Assembly: GCA_029706075.1 (NCBI GenBank)
Contig: JAINUG010000070.1
Span: forward strand, 124,001-188,000
DNA length: 64,000 bases
DNA from: Aldrovandia affinis
Taxonomy: Eukaryota > Chordata > Actinopteri > Notacanthiformes > Halosauridae
Direction of reading: 5' to 3'
Shown: one piece after another, positions 47,401 through 59,635 of the stretch
Numbering within the stretch: the first letter of the stretch is position 1
How the letters are laid out: each line of letters starts with the position of its first letter
The notes under the pieces: generated by a model
What the model was told of the DNA's origin: nothing
The model's database searches: none
The model's input: the letters and a program-made list of their open reading frames with translations, nothing else
Translations under genes and position numbers: made by a program

Positions 47401-48735
47401 TACCCCTCAAAATCATAAAATCAGAACTGCAACACTATAAACTTATTACCACTTAAAGTACATTTGTACATACACACTTTCTAAAATTTGTCAACATTTG
47501 TTTTCTAAAGCAGATTTTCTCAAATGAATGTTATAGCTTGACACTTGCAAGATTCAGACTTTTGCACACTTATATGTTGGGAGTAGAAAACAAGAGGGAG
47601 ATGAGAACACCCTGGATAACTCTGACTTTGATTATTCAAGAGTTGTGCGTTTCTTAAATGGCGCAACAATTCAAAGTGCTCCTTCAGAAGCTGAATCTGT
47701 ATAAGAAAGTAGAAAGAGGGGGATGTGTGGGAGCGGAGTAAAGTGCAGTGACCTCTACAGGAAGAGATCCAAGATACTTGCAGAATTCAACAAATAGGCA
47801 AACCAACCTAACAGCCTGAGCTGACATCAAATAAGAGTATGCCTTATCATATGTATGGCTAATCATATAATTACAAAAACATGTGTAATCACCAGTTTTG
47901 CATTGATTTGAGATAGAGAGTGTTAACCAACTGAATCGTGTAAATGGCATCTTTTACAGGAAACTTACCATATTCGTGTGTAGTTTGCTAAGTTTACAGT
48001 ATTGTGATGATGTTTTAAATAAAAAGACTAAACTACTCTAAATAGCTAGCTAGCTTGCAGCCTCACAAAAAACCTCATCGTCAAAGCTAGTAAGCTGGAA
48101 AATATCTATCACAATCTGCTTGCAAGTAATGTATTTTTAGTTTATGGTCCCACTGTTGTTTAGTTTATACAACTTTATTTCCCTTACGATTGATTCCCAC
48201 ACTCTATTACACTGCTATCATTGATAGCCCACTCTCTTTGACACTTCAAATGGTAATGCATCATTTACAATTCCTTCTACTGCTGAATCTGGTTTGTATG
48301 TAGATACAGGTACATAGGTGCATGCAGTACACATCTCCATCATAAGATTCTTCACTGCAGTCTTTCAGGAGGGTTAAACAATCCTGAGAGTCACTTTTTA
48401 AGTCTATATATGACTTGATTTTCTGTTTTATATTATAGACATTAAAAAGAACAAGGCCAAACTGGGATTTTTACTAAATTTAATGGACAGTACAAAACTA
48501 TTTTTAATGACTTAAAAAAGTCCATGAGTCCATATTAATATTCATATACTCTGAGATTGTTCCATATATTTTGAGCATGAGTGCAAGACATTGTAGATTC
48601 TCAATTGAACATATGAAACCTGTGTCAAAGTGCTCACAGTCTCATAATTATCTCAGATTCAACAATAGGGACACTGTTCTGCTCTGACTCCGCAGAGTGA
48701 GGAGGCTCCCCTGATCCCACTACCAGCTCCGTGTT
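44486..48735. other. Intergenic region between mocos start and slc52a2 stop
   Basis: The mocos promoter and 5' UTR should lie at its left edge and the slc52a2 3' UTR at its right. A TTTATT at 48174-48179 is a possible minus-strand polyadenylation signal. Two small inverted repeats are seen (46256-46336 and 47101-47131). No gene is recognised; the ORFs here are short and without family motifs. Confidence 0.5.
46256..46336. repeat. Imperfect inverted repeat
   Basis: Arm atcctatcgatatg... (46256-46289) pairs with 46308-46336, with a 5-base insertion in one arm. The spacer is a tagctagcta-rich palindrome. Confidence 0.6.
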
Positions 48736-48948
48736 CTAGTCACTACAGTTCTCCATGCAGTCCTGTGCCTTCTGGAACACATGGTAGATGCTGACCAAAG
48801 GGAACATGGACAGAGCACCAATCAGAGAGCCAGCCTGGATGAAGACCCCACACCACAGTAACGCAGCGTATCCCGCCTCATGCAGCAGGGTCCCAATCAC
48901 AACCTTCAGGTAGGAGAACACGCCCATGAAGATGATTGATGAGACCAC
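48736..48948 (-). CDS. slc52a2: slc52a2 last coding exon
   Basis: Acceptor TGTTCAG|GTGGTC in phase 0; stop TAG at 48738-48736. It encodes [20 protein letters not shown], two helices and the C-terminus [11 protein letters not shown]. Confidence 0.93.
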   Translation of the reverse strand: MVSSIIFMGVFSYLKVVIGTLLHEAGYAALLWCGVFIQAGSLIGALSMFPLVSIYHVFQKAQDCMENCSD

Positions 48949-51900
48949 CTGAACAGACATTAGCACAAATGTCAACCCCCTTCGGTCTGTGGATCATGTT
49001 AATAAAACATGGCCGGCTGTTTTTGAGTTTTCTGTTTATTATTTTAGTACAGTACTGTATTAAAATAATGTACAGTATATAGCATCTTCCTTCTGAATTT
49101 ATGTTATAGTAATACTCACCACCAAGGCTATTCCAACAGTGTTACCTAAGAGTGGAGGACAGGGGCTAAGGGCAGCAAGAGCCAAGAGATATGCTGCAAA
49201 TACCCCACCCACTGCAGCCATGGCACCAAGCCCCATGCTAGACCTGTAACAGCAGGACAGAGGACAGTATGACTCAACTCAATTTAACCACCATGGTGCT
49301 TTGTTCTTGATGTTGACAATTCTGTCAATATCCTAGGTTCAGCAGTTGCTGAAATGAATACCAATTGTGTTTATAAATCATGTTTGCCCATTTGTCTCCT
49401 GATTGGCTGAGAGGGTATGCAAAACTTTTTCACACAACATTTTCACTTGCAGATATCATTCCACTCATCTAAATCCAGGACCGTTAAAACAAGATGGCGG
49501 ACAAGTAGTAGCAATATATATTTTTTCACTTTTTATTGTTGATTAATTAATGTAAAAAACTGTCAATACAAATTTGGATACTTACCAAGACTTTTTGAAA
49601 TTGATAGTTTGCTGTGGCATTGCCTGTAACGCTAACACAGCAGGTCGGACAACTAAGTTACTAGTTAACATTAACCAGCATCGCCACAGACACAGCTGAC
49701 CCGTAAGCATTTCTCAGCCTAACAAAACCTGAAATATGATCTTAAATAGCTTTGCAGTGTTTTCTGTCTTCATCTTGCTGGAACTAGTCAGTCATGGAGA
49801 ACAGCAGCTCAGACAAACACTAACCATTAGCTAGCATCACCAGACACTGGTGATGAACAGTAGCACACTGACAACTGCAATCTGTTGCACACTCCAGCTG
49901 CAAGTAAGTGGCAGTGCCAGTGTGTGTGGCTTAGCTGGCAGATTTCACTTACTTAACTAGCTATCTGAGAAACTGTAATCAAGCTAGCTACATGTTTCCT
50001 GCCACTAAGATAATCAGTTTCTGTGATCACTAATAATAACTGCTGTAAATTTAAAAATAGGGAATAACTGGTGCTGCAAGTTATATTAGTACATTCTAAA
50101 ATTATTTTTATTTTTCAAAAATTACCTTTACTAATAATAGGTAGCATGTTGAGAAGCAAATCCTTCCTTCATCCAACAAATTATATTAAAATGCTTAATT
50201 ATCAGGCCAGTAGTACTCAAGACCATATTTTACCAATCTCGGTCTCGTCTCATACTCAAAATCATTTTTACTGTCTTGGTATCAGTCTCGGATGCTGAGC
50301 ATTAAGGACATTTTTATTTTATGTTTTTATTTGTTTCAGATTTTTCCCCGTTTTTCTCCCAATTTGGTAGCCAATTGCACCCTCTATTTATTTCGATTAA
50401 TCTTCCCCACACAGGTCCGTCGATCGACTACTAGAGGCAAGCCAATTCTCCGTGGGCAGCGACCTCCGCTTTTCCTCCAAAACGGAACTCGCCCACCCAC
50501 CCACGTTCTGGAGACTCCCTTTCCGTGCTTCTCGGCGGACCCGAGCCGCCTCTCCCTTCCCCCTCCCCCCTTCCCCTGGGGCGGACAGCCAAATGTCACC
50601 CCCGCTCGGGCTGACGACCAGGGCCACATAAAATGTTATTTTATCATTACCAAGTTCAAAGTAATTACCAAGCTGGTAGCTACCTAACAGCACAATTCTA
50701 ATAACAACATGCAAAAGAAACCCCAAACTGATATTCCTCCTTAGCCCCACCCCCTCTTTTTTGACTTGCTAATCCTCAAGGCTCCGAATAACTCTCTACT
50801 AACAAATGTATTAACTATCAACTTAGATGCTGTAAATGAACTTCACATGATACTGAGAGAATATTAACTTGTTTAACGCTATGTTGACAGATTGGCACGA
50901 GTTCAGCGTCTTTGGTGATAATTTAAGTAACTTTGCTATCAATAGATCAGCTGCATTAGTGAAGTTTCCTAACTTAGATGCTAACACCAAGCTACCTGTA
51001 TCATACATAGGAGCGTTCATTATCAGCCATGACGGGAGCACTGGGTTGATTTCATGCTATGACAAAAAACACTTTTAGCCATCATGTCCATACCTATTTT
51101 ATGAAAGCATAATCTGAGTATTAATATCTACATTTTATTGATAGCTTATCATATAGGTGTTGAAGAGCTGACTGCACACATTATGTTAGAAAACTTGCGA
51201 CATTGCAAATCAAACAGTGGTTTGAAACGGTATCTTTAAAAACTAGTTTAGCTTTGAAAATAATCAATGTTGAGGGTATACCAGAAAGGTGCATAAATAC
51301 AAAGTTGAATTTTTTATTTTATTTTTATTTTACCAGAGTAATATATGAATGCCTATTGATATGTAATATCTTTCTTGTGAATTCTGTTTGAAAATCTGGC
51401 TTCCATGATTCCGTCCACATTCTCAAAATCGCAGAAAGCATAGGGCTCAATACCCCCAACTAACTCAACACACATAGCCTACCTCTCCTTTCCTCTGACA
51501 GTATCGGAGTTGCACACCACTTCGGGGACATTAGGATTCTAAACCTACAGTAGGGTATGGGGTATTTATGTGGCTCATAATTCTTATTTATAAGTTATTT
51601 ATTTTATTATTATTTTTTAATTTATAGTTTCTAATTTTTCCCAGGTTTTTCTCCCAAATTAGTTGCCAATTAAACCCTCTATTTATCGTAATCCACCCTC
51701 CCCCACAAGTCTGCTGTCCATCCTCTGGGTATCGAACCAATTTTCCAGAAGCCGATCATGGACGCCCTTCCTGCTCCTTGACGAACTCGTGCCGGCTCAC
51801 CCTCCCCCCTTCCCCTGGGGCAGACAGCCAAATGCCGCCCCCGATCGGGGCTAATGGCCAGGACAGGTGTCACGCCAGATGGTGTCCGTTTGCCAATTTG

Positions 51901-54900
51901 TGTCCGGGTGATGTAATTGGGTGACGTAATTGGAATTTTGGACTGTAGTTGCTATGCCAACATGACGAGCTCGCATTCCTGAGTGAGAAAACCCAGAAGA
52001 ATGTGTCCGGGTGACGTCAAGTCAAGTTAGCTGCCTTGCTACAAACATAATATATGAATTTTAATAGATAATTATATTATAATTATATAGCCAGCTAGCT
52101 ACAAATATAACAATATGCATTGTCTGTTCAGCTGTACAGTTAAGTTAGCTGGCTAGCTACGAATATAATGTATGGAAGGTGGCTAGCTATGAATAACAAT
52201 TGCTTGCTCAGCTGTAAAACTAGCTAGCTGGCTATATAATTCATATATTATGTTCGTAGCTAGCAATTGTTATTCGTAGCTAGCCACCTTCTAGCTAGCC
52301 AGCTAGCTAGTTTTACAGCTGAGCAAGCAATTGTTATTCGTAGCTAGCCACCTTCTAGCTAGCCAGCTAGCTAGTTTTACAGCTGAGCAAGCAATTGCTA
52401 TTCGTAGCTAGCCACCGTCTAGTTAGCCAGCTAGCTAGTTTTACAGCTGAGCAAGCAATTGTTATTCGTAGCTAGCCACCTTCCATACATTATATTCATA
52501 GCTAGCCAGCATTTTTTTTGTCTTTTTTATTTTTATTTATTTTTTTCCCGTTTTTCTCCCAATTTGGTTGCCAATTATACCCTCTATTTATCTCAATTCA
52601 CCCTCCCCCACGAGTCCACCGCCCGTCCTCTGGGTCGAGACACTATTTCCAGGCCGATTTTATCTGCCTCTTCCGAGACGGAATTCTACCACGGACGCCT
52701 TTTTCCTGCTCCTCGACAGACTCGTGCTGGCTCACCCTCCCCCCTTCCCCGGAGGCGGACAGCCAAACGCCGCCTCCGATCGGGGCTAACGACCAAGGCG
52801 TTGCATTTTCAAACGCATCAGAGATTGTGATTTTGGTAAATGAGTTCTGGGGAGACAAAGCTAGTTTGCAAGTACCTGTATGTGTGGGAAACAAATGTAA
52901 GACAAAACATGCCCAGTGTCGAGCGTTGCTATAGACTTATATCGCAAACTTTGGCAGTATGATATTGCAAATGCTCGGAATATGATATATCGTTCACTAC
53001 TACTCGTAGCTGGTGCTGGACATATTTTTGCAGTGACAAGCTACATAAAAGCACAGATGTAAACATAAAGACAAATATGGCTAATGTTTTCATTTTTATA
53101 TGATTGAAAAAATGTAGGCTACAGATATGTAGGCTACAAATATGAGGTATTAAATGTAATCTTGGTCAATTTTTATTTGACACAGTTTTTATTTAATTTG
53201 CTCAATTAACAAACATGCCAATTATTTGAATTTTCAATAGGGAAATCACAAATCACTTTTTGTGTATTTTGTCTCTCGTTCTAGCATTCCCTTTCTCCAA
53301 GTCATGTTAGAGAATGTAAATGACAATAAGGGGTTTAATTACAACAAATAGTAAAAATCTATGGTCACGGTCACCGTAACACACAGGACCACTGATATAT
53401 GTTGCTCGTATCGGCTTCCCTCCCCCCTCCGTGGGGCAGACAGACAATTGCCGCCCCCAAGTGGCACTCCTGGCCAGAGCCGAACTGGCGCGACCTAGGT
53501 GAAATCGAACCCCAGTTGCAGTGGGCAGCATCGAACGCTCTTACCGCTACACCACCTGGGTGGCACATTGACATAATCTTGCTGAGAAAAAGAGCAGCTC
53601 AAGTTAGAATTGTGTTTAGAGTCAGGCTTGGCTTCACCAACGGGCACTGGGCAGCCATTGTGACTGCAAGAATGCTATACCATGACTGAAAGGATAGGGA
53701 CTTTTTTCTTTTTCTTTTTTTTTTTCCATTTTATACCCCTTGAAGTACGAGCTTGCCACCACAGCTCTGGTACCGGCAGTGACAAAGGCAAATGAACCAC
53801 CTCCTCTGAGACGGAATGCAAATCAGCCAATCGCCACCCCCGAATGGGAATCCCGGCCGCAGTGGGCAACTTGAAATCCTGGCAAGTGCCTTTACCATTA
53901 TGCCACCCGGGGGCTCTGGATAGGGAAACTATTAATAACTGTGTTCAGTATGTGGTGACAAATGAATTGCTCATACTGCATGTTTGACTTGCATTTTCAT
54001 AGAAAATATAGTCTTCATCAGAAACCCTCTTCAGTCATGCATAAACAACAAACCCTGCCAATCACACAGCTGGTGTAGTGTGAATTGTTTTAAAAAGAGC
54101 AAGTGTTTTTATGTATATGTTTTATCCATCCCAAAACAAACAGGCTTTGTCCTGCAACAATGGGCATTCTTCGCCTTCGCGAGCTCACGAGGTCTCTTAA
54201 ATTCTTGACAGGACAGCGGAATTATTATTAAATAAATTATCATAAATTGATTTATGACTAGCTATTTATTCTTACTGTTATACTTAGAACAATAGTTCCT
54301 ATTTTTATGGTTTCTGTTTGTCATGGTTGTATTCTCTCACGAGAAGCATCCTCTTGTATTCACGGGCATTATACACCGTAACCGCTACCGATCACAAATG
54401 AACTGGGTTTGGACTGCTGTACATCTTGTGTTGCTGTATATCTTTGAGCGTAATGCTGGTATTAAAATGCATTTACGGAGAACTGTATTCCCCTTTTCCA
54501 TTTGCTGTGTTCTGTCATGTGCCTGTAGGCATACATACAAGTTCCCTGATGGGAAATTAAGTTATTTTAATTTAGTGAAAGGCCATTATTTTTGTAGCCA
54601 AAATGGGAAGAGATCATTTTGCCAGTGTCTCAATTAAACTAGTTAATGTGGAAATCTAAAAAATACATTATGCAAGTTCACAACCATATATACAGTATAT
54701 TATAACCATATATACACATAAATACTATATACTATACCCATATATAACCATATAACAGATACTGCACCTACCTGCACAGGATAAACATGGCTATAAAGCA
54801 GGCAAGAGGGTTAGCAATATTTCCAAGGACGACTGCGAGGTGAAAGGTCATGGTGCCATAGGGTAGACAGGAAAAGCTTTGTACTGAGGGCAGAACTCCA

Positions 54901-56058
54901 TTGGTCAGAGCATTTGAGATGCCCAGGAGCACAAGCAAGTAGATATTGTGTAAAGTCCAGAAGGTTTCAGCGGGAAGGGGCTTAACTACTTCCACCTGGT
55001 CATCTGACACTGCTACCCCTCCATTCTGTAGGGGGTATCTCTCCTCCACATCCTCTTTAGCAGAGGAGGAGCCTGAATCTTTAGCATCTTCTGCAGGTGG
55101 CTGAGTAGCTACTTTGAATGTCAATGCCATAAAAGAGAGGCCTGAGAATACAAGCATGACGAACAGGAACCAGAAGAAGTTCTGGGGAGGAAAGTTTTCC
55201 TTCAGGTAGTGTGGCTCCAGGGTTCCATTTCCTGTGGTGCTGTTCAGGCATTCCAGCTTTCCCATGCCCTGCCCCAGGGCCACCACACAGGGAAAGAGAG
55301 CACTTAGTCCCTGGCCCACAAAAAAAGTGCGGATGTACTCTGGAGGAAACCGAAACATGAAGGGCAGGAAAGTGACGTTGGAGGTGCAGCACACAAGTGC
55401 CAACACAAATGTCAACAGTAGGTAAGGCACAGAGTGAATCTCTCCAGCCACACTGACCCCCTCGGACCAGAAAATGGCCAGGAAAGCAGACGCCACAACA
55501 GCCAGCAGCTGAATGATGTGGATGACTAATTTTTCATTCAGCCTTTTGGGTGCAAAGTGGTGTATTACAGTCACAGCTACTGGACCAAGGTTTCCAAAGG
55601 CAATTAACACCGAGAGATAGGCAGGCAGATTCCAACCTATGAGAAAATTAAAAGTTCTTATGATTAATTATTGTATGTTCACAGTACATTCATAACTAAA
55701 AATGTCTGTATGATTAATATATCAAAATGCATTTCTATACAGCCAATTGATTTAGTTCATTTCTGTTACAATTTTTTGCCCGTCATCTATACACGGTACA
55801 CATAGGTTAACATTGAAAAAATACTAAAATATGTCAAACTATATTTTGCACTAACATGTGGACTGGGCATTAAAAACAGGTCTGCCTTTGTAAATTAATT
55901 CTGCATATGACACATGGCTCACACTGACCTTCAGGAAGAACAGTGACCACCACTGGCAGCTCAACCCATAATGAATTGACAGAGATCCAGGAGCCCATTC
56001 CAAAGAGGGCCACAAGGACGTGTGTCACAGCTGCAGAGCCCCACCAAGGATCTGCCAT
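48736..56058 (-). CDS. slc52a2: slc52a2-like riboflavin transporter (complete coding region)
   Basis: It imports riboflavin across the plasma membrane, the first step to FMN and FAD. Coding exons are 56058-55929, 55636-54772, 49243-49120 and 48948-48736; phases 1, 2 and 0 match. The predicted protein is about 443 residues, close to the family size. It has the usual multi-helix layout: helix 1 [46 protein letters not shown], a large acidic central loop, [20 protein letters not shown], and the terminal [18 protein letters not shown] and NPLACF favour SLC52A2 over SLC52A3. Introns 2 and 5' flanks contain SINEs, but the exons look intact. Paralog assignment is from memory of the family. Confidence 0.93.
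49120..49243 (-). CDS. slc52a2: slc52a2 third coding exon
   Basis: A 124-nt exon found between acceptor GTTACAG|GTCT and donor TTGGTG|GTGAGT. It encodes [20 protein letters not shown] and [17 protein letters not shown], a membrane helix plus the family's LSPCP loop. Confidence 0.92.
49244..50335. other. slc52a2 intron, unassigned
   Basis: No recognised repeat or gene; AT-rich with scattered short direct repeats. Confidence 0.4.
50340..50630 (-). repeat. SINE S3 copy
   Basis: It starts tttttctcccaatttggtag and ends near gctcgggctgacgaccaggg. Confidence 0.7.
50640..51625. other. slc52a2 intron, unassigned
   Basis: AT-rich; nothing recognised. Confidence 0.4.
51630..51870 (-). repeat. SINE S3 copy
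   Basis: Tttttctcccaaattagttg to gatcggggctaatggccagg matches the other S3 copies. Confidence 0.7.
52162..52499. repeat. 64-bp minisatellite with inverted copy
   Basis: Units beginning gccacctt recur at 52283, 52347, 52411 and 52475, exactly 64 bp apart. An inverted version of the unit (52162-52234) faces the last copy (52424-52499), so the locus could form a long hairpin. The unit is rich in ctagctag. Confidence 0.9.
52540..52800 (-). repeat. SINE S3 copy
   Basis: It starts cgtttttctcccaatttggt and ends gatcggggctaacgaccaag. Confidence 0.75.
52801..53394. other. slc52a2 intron, unassigned
   Basis: AT-rich; nothing recognised. Confidence 0.4.
53395..53570 (-). repeat. SINE S3, tRNA-head part
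   Basis: Gcatcgaacgctcttaccgc and taccaccacctgggtggc-like sequence form the reversed tRNA-derived head. The 3' body is absent. Confidence 0.65.
53715..53920 (-). repeat. SINE S3-related copy
   Basis: It runs from a T-rich stretch to ttaccattatgccacccggg, a reversed tRNA-like head. It is close to the copy at 53395 but diverged. Confidence 0.6.
53921..54771. other. slc52a2 intron, unassigned
   Basis: It includes a (tatata/accatata)n patch near 54680-54760. A 104-codon plus-strand frame at 54323-54637 has no recognisable domain. Confidence 0.4.
54772..55636 (-). CDS. slc52a2: slc52a2 main coding exon
   Basis: An 865-nt exon with acceptor CTCATAG|GTTGGAAT and donor TGCAG|GTAGGT. It carries helices 2 to about 8, a possible N-glycosylation site (NSTTGNGT) in a loop, and an acidic, Ser-rich cytoplasmic loop ([17 protein letters not shown]). 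Confidence 0.93.
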
Positions 56059-56065
56059 TTGACCT
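55929..56065 (-). CDS. slc52a2: slc52a2 exon with start codon
   Basis: The ATG at 56058 lies 7 nt inside the exon; the acceptor is ACTCCCCAG|AGGTCAAATGG. There must therefore be an upstream non-coding exon above 56066, not located. It encodes [20 protein letters not shown] and then helix 1, with donor GAAG|GTCAGT in phase 1. Confidence 0.9.
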
Positions 56066-56169
56066 CTGGGGAGTAAAAAATATCAAGGAAATCAACAGAA
56101 CATTCCCTCTGGGTCAACTTTACAGAAAACAAATTCCACCTTATCTTTTAAGTAATTCACCCCTTTTTT

Positions 56170-56330
56170 TATTTTTTTTTTAAAGATTTTTTCCCCTAAT
56201 TGGTAGCCAATTATACCCTCTATTTCTTTCAATTCACCCTCCCCCACAAACTCGCTGCCCTTCACTACGGGGCAAGCTAATTCCCAGAGGCTGGCGATGA
56301 TCCGCCTCCTACCTAACGAGCAGAACAGGG
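56170..56330 (-). repeat. SINE S3 fragment in slc52a2 5' flank
   Basis: Taattggtagccaattatac and accctcccccacaaactcgc match the S3 body. It lies about 100 bp upstream of the start-codon exon and abuts the next repeat. Confidence 0.65.
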
Positions 56331-56341
56331 ACCTAAGGATG

Positions 56342-56680
56342 GAGCTAGCAATATTGCAGACCATTGATTGGTCAAGCGCAATTGTCACAGAATCGTCACG
56401 CTAAATCTCAGTCCGGCTCAGATACAACTGCCATGTTTTTTTTCAGCTTCACTTCGATTATTGGTTTTATTCAAAGAGTATTATATAGTTTAACTAAACA
56501 CGTTTTCTTTGAAAAGACAAAGTATAATATTGTCATTTTCATTAACACAATTAGAATATACATTTTCATAGTACAACATTTTCATTCATAGCATAAATAG
56601 ATTTTTTAAAAGATATAGGAATCGCTTTGATGCGTTCCGATACTCGAGTTAAACCCAGGCCTTTGAAACAAAAGGATCTG
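56342..56680. repeat. Unclassified interspersed repeat, copy 2
   Basis: It aligns end to end with 32017-32340 (gagctagcaatattgcagac ... aaacccaggcctttgaaaca), same orientation. Confidence 0.65.
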
Positions 56681-56689
56681 AACTGGACA

Positions 56690-57195
56690 GTGTCAATGTG
56701 TAAGTGGAAATTGTACTGGAAAGTGTAAATGTGATCTTGATAAATTGCAATTCATTGGAGGACCAATGCCGAATAATAAATATATGATAAAATATACTTT
56801 ATTTGTCCGCATGGGGAAACTTGCCTATATATATATATATAAAAACATCGAACAAAAAGTTCGGAAAGTTGTGTTTGGTAGATTATTTCTCTGTTGTAAC
56901 AATGCTTCTTGGCAATACATGTTATACTGTTGGGAAGCCTGTTTATTCCCCTTTTAAATGGTGCCCCATTTGTAAGGAACATGCATTTGTGGGATGAGCA
57001 GCACAGCTGAGTATGTGGGTTGCGCCCATGAAAAATTTGCCAAATCTTCTCTGCCAATGCCAAACAGCTTATTCTGCTGTTGATTCTTGTTTGGTGTTGT
57101 TTGGTGGATTGGATGATTGAAGTCTATCAGTAACAAGGAAGAAACAAGACATATTGGCAATTTTACAATTTATTCATTTAACAAACAGTCAGGAG
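56690..57195. other. Unassigned sequence
   Basis: It contains a short (ta)n run near 56825; otherwise nothing recognised. Confidence 0.4.
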
Positions 57196-57198
57196 CCT

Positions 57199-58688
57199 CA
57201 GTAGCGTGTGGAAGAACCAAATGTTTTAGGAAGGTGTGAAGAAATGCTGTAAAGTAAGAATGCTTTCAAAAATATAAATTGTAATTATTTATTTTTATCA
57301 ATTTACAAAATGAGTGAGCGAACAGAAGAAAAATCTAAATCAAATCAATATTTGGTGTGAATACCCTTTACCTTCAAACCAGCATCAATTCTTATAGGTA
57401 CACTTGCACAAAGTCAGGGATTTTGTAGGATTATAGTCAGGTGTATGATTAACCAATTATACCAAGGTGCTAATGATCATCAATTTCATATGTAGGTTGA
57501 AACACAGTCATTAACTGAAACAGAAACAGCTGTGTAGGAGGCTTAAAACTGGGTGAGGAACAGCCAAACTCTGCTACTAAGGTGAGGTTGTGGAAGACAG
57601 TTTCATGTCACAGGTCATACACCATGGCAAGACTGAGCACAGCAACAAGACACAAGGTAGTTATACCAGGCAAAGATTTCAAAGCAGACTGGGGTTTCAA
57701 GATGTGCTGTTCAAGCTCTTTTGAAGAAGCACAAAGAAACGGGCAATGTTGAGGACCGTAGATGCAGTGGTCGGCCAAGGAAACTTAATGCAGCAGATGA
57801 AAGACACATCATGCTTACTTCCCTTCTAAATCAGAAGATGTCCAGCAGTGCCATCAGCTCAGAACTGGCAGAAACCAGTGGGACCCAGGTACACCCATCT
57901 ACTGTCCGGAGAAGTCTGGCCAGAAGTGGTCTTCATGGAAGAATTGCAGCCAAAAAGCCATACCTGGAAACAAGGCTAAGCGACTCAATTATGCACGAAA
58001 ACATAGGAACTGGGGTGCAGAAAAATGGCAGCAGGTGCTCTGGACTGATGAGACAAAATGTTCGCCGAAGGGCTGGAGAGCGGTACAATAATGAGTGTCT
58101 GCAGGCAAAAGTGAAGCATGTTGGAGGCTCCTTGCAATTTTGGGGCTGCATTTCTGCAAATGGAGTTGGGGATTTGGTCAGGATTAATGGTGTCCTCAAT
58201 GCTGAGAAATACAGGCAGATGCGTATCCAGGCGTCTGGTTGGCCCCAAATGTATTCTGCAGCAGGACAACGACCCCAAACATACAGCCAATGTCATTAAG
58301 AACTATCTTCAGCGTAAAGAAGAACAAGGAGTCCTGGAAGTGATGGTTTGGCCCCCACAGAGCCCTGATCTCAACATCATCGAGTCTGTCTGGGATTACA
58401 TGAAGAGATAGAAGGATTTGAGGCAGCCTACATCCACAGAAGATCTGTGGTTAGTTCTCCAAGATGTTTGGAACAACCTACCTGCCGAGTTCCTTCAAAA
58501 ACTGTGTGCAAGTGTACCTAGAAGAATTGATGCTGTTTTGAAGGTAAAGGGTGGTCACACCAAATATGTTCATTCACTTAGCATTTTGTTCATTGATAAA
58601 AATAAACTATTAACACTTCTATTTTTGAAAGCATTCTTACCCTACAGCATTTTTTTCCACACCTGCCTAAAACTTTTGCACAGTACTG
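57199..58688 (+). mobile_element. Tc1-like transposon, decayed
   Basis: Both ends share tgtaaagtaagaatgctttc-type terminal sequence in inverted form; the right end is followed by TA at 58689-58690. The transposase is broken into frames 57721-58299, 58118-58411 and 58418-58570. It shows RCSGRPRKLNAADE, WSDET-like sequence out of frame, LQQDNDPKHTANVIKNYL and [17 protein letters not shown], then a stop. Confidence 0.82.
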
Positions 58689-58870
58689 TATATATTGCGG
58701 TCGCCTTCTTTTTTGTCACTTCAGATGACTCCTATCGAACTCCTATCTTCACGGTTCTGTTGTGCAATGGTAAAACGACACAGGGACTCGACCCATGAAT
58801 GGGATAGTTACAGGTAAGGATGGTTACTGTGCTGTGCCGTATTGTACTGTGTGGTGGAAAAATGCCATTA

Positions 58871-59415
58871 ACCCTTAGGAGTCGCCGATCATGCCGGCAT
58901 GATCATATCAGTAACTGGTTCAAGACGCCGTAGCTTTAGAAGTCACTTTGAGCGTTGCTGTCAACTTCACTCAAAAGTGCTGGCTTGATACCCCATGCTA
59001 GTTTTTTGAATGACGTTGAAAGACCAAGTAAAAACAAAGATATTATCATTTTAATTTGATATAAAAATTATATTTACGTGTGTGTAAAAGCGCATACAGT
59101 ATGTGAGGCAGGCGTCGCATTTGTTTGAATATCTTCAGGGTTTTTTGTCATATTATGAAATGGAAAAAAATGCCTAGCTAGTTTTTGGAGCTGGAGTTGG
59201 AGTTTTTGTGGAGGGGAAATGAGGCGAGTTGAGCCTCGTGTGAGGCGAATGCTAAATGTACCACAAACCTTGCTTTTGTACGTCGAGGATGACGAACTTG
59301 AAGAAATTATTGGTAAGGAATCTGACATCGAGAGTGATGCTGACGACGAAATTGACAAAATAGCCCAAGGGCTACTAAGGCGTTGGGCCACCACAAGCCA
59401 CCAGAACAGCTTCAA
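58871..59415 (+). mobile_element. piggyBac-like element, 5' end with transposase N-terminus
   Basis: A TTAA (58869-58872) runs into cccttaggagtcgccgatca, a C-rich piggyBac-type end. A frame from 59219 encodes an acidic N-terminus (EDDELEEIIGKESDIESDAD, DEIDKIAQGLL) like those of piggyBac transposases. The catalytic domain and other end are missing. Confidence 0.6.
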
Positions 59416-59635
59416 TGCACCTTGGCATAGATTCTAGTGTCTGGAACTCTATTGGAGGGGTAACACCATTCGATCATGAGAAATTCCATCATTTGGTGTT
59501 TTGTTGATGGTAGTGTAAAACGCTGTCTCAGGCACCGCTCCAGAATCTCCCATAAGTGATTCAATTGGGTTGAGATCTGGTGACTGAGATGATCATGTCC
59601 CATGGATGGCACCACTCCCATCAGGATACCTATGC
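59416..59635 (-). pseudogene. Tc1-like transposase scrap
   Basis: The minus strand encodes [13 protein letters not shown] sequence out of frame near 59560-59590 (from tcaattgggttgagatctgg). It joins abruptly to the piggyBac-like piece. Confidence 0.5.

Noticed and set aside
52283..52499. CRISPR-like regular repeats
   Set aside because: The 64-bp units are back to back without spacers, and this is a fish genome.
54323..54637. 104-codon plus-strand frame in an slc52a2 intron
   Set aside because: It lies antisense in an intron, has no recognisable domain and no splice or promoter context; it is most likely chance.
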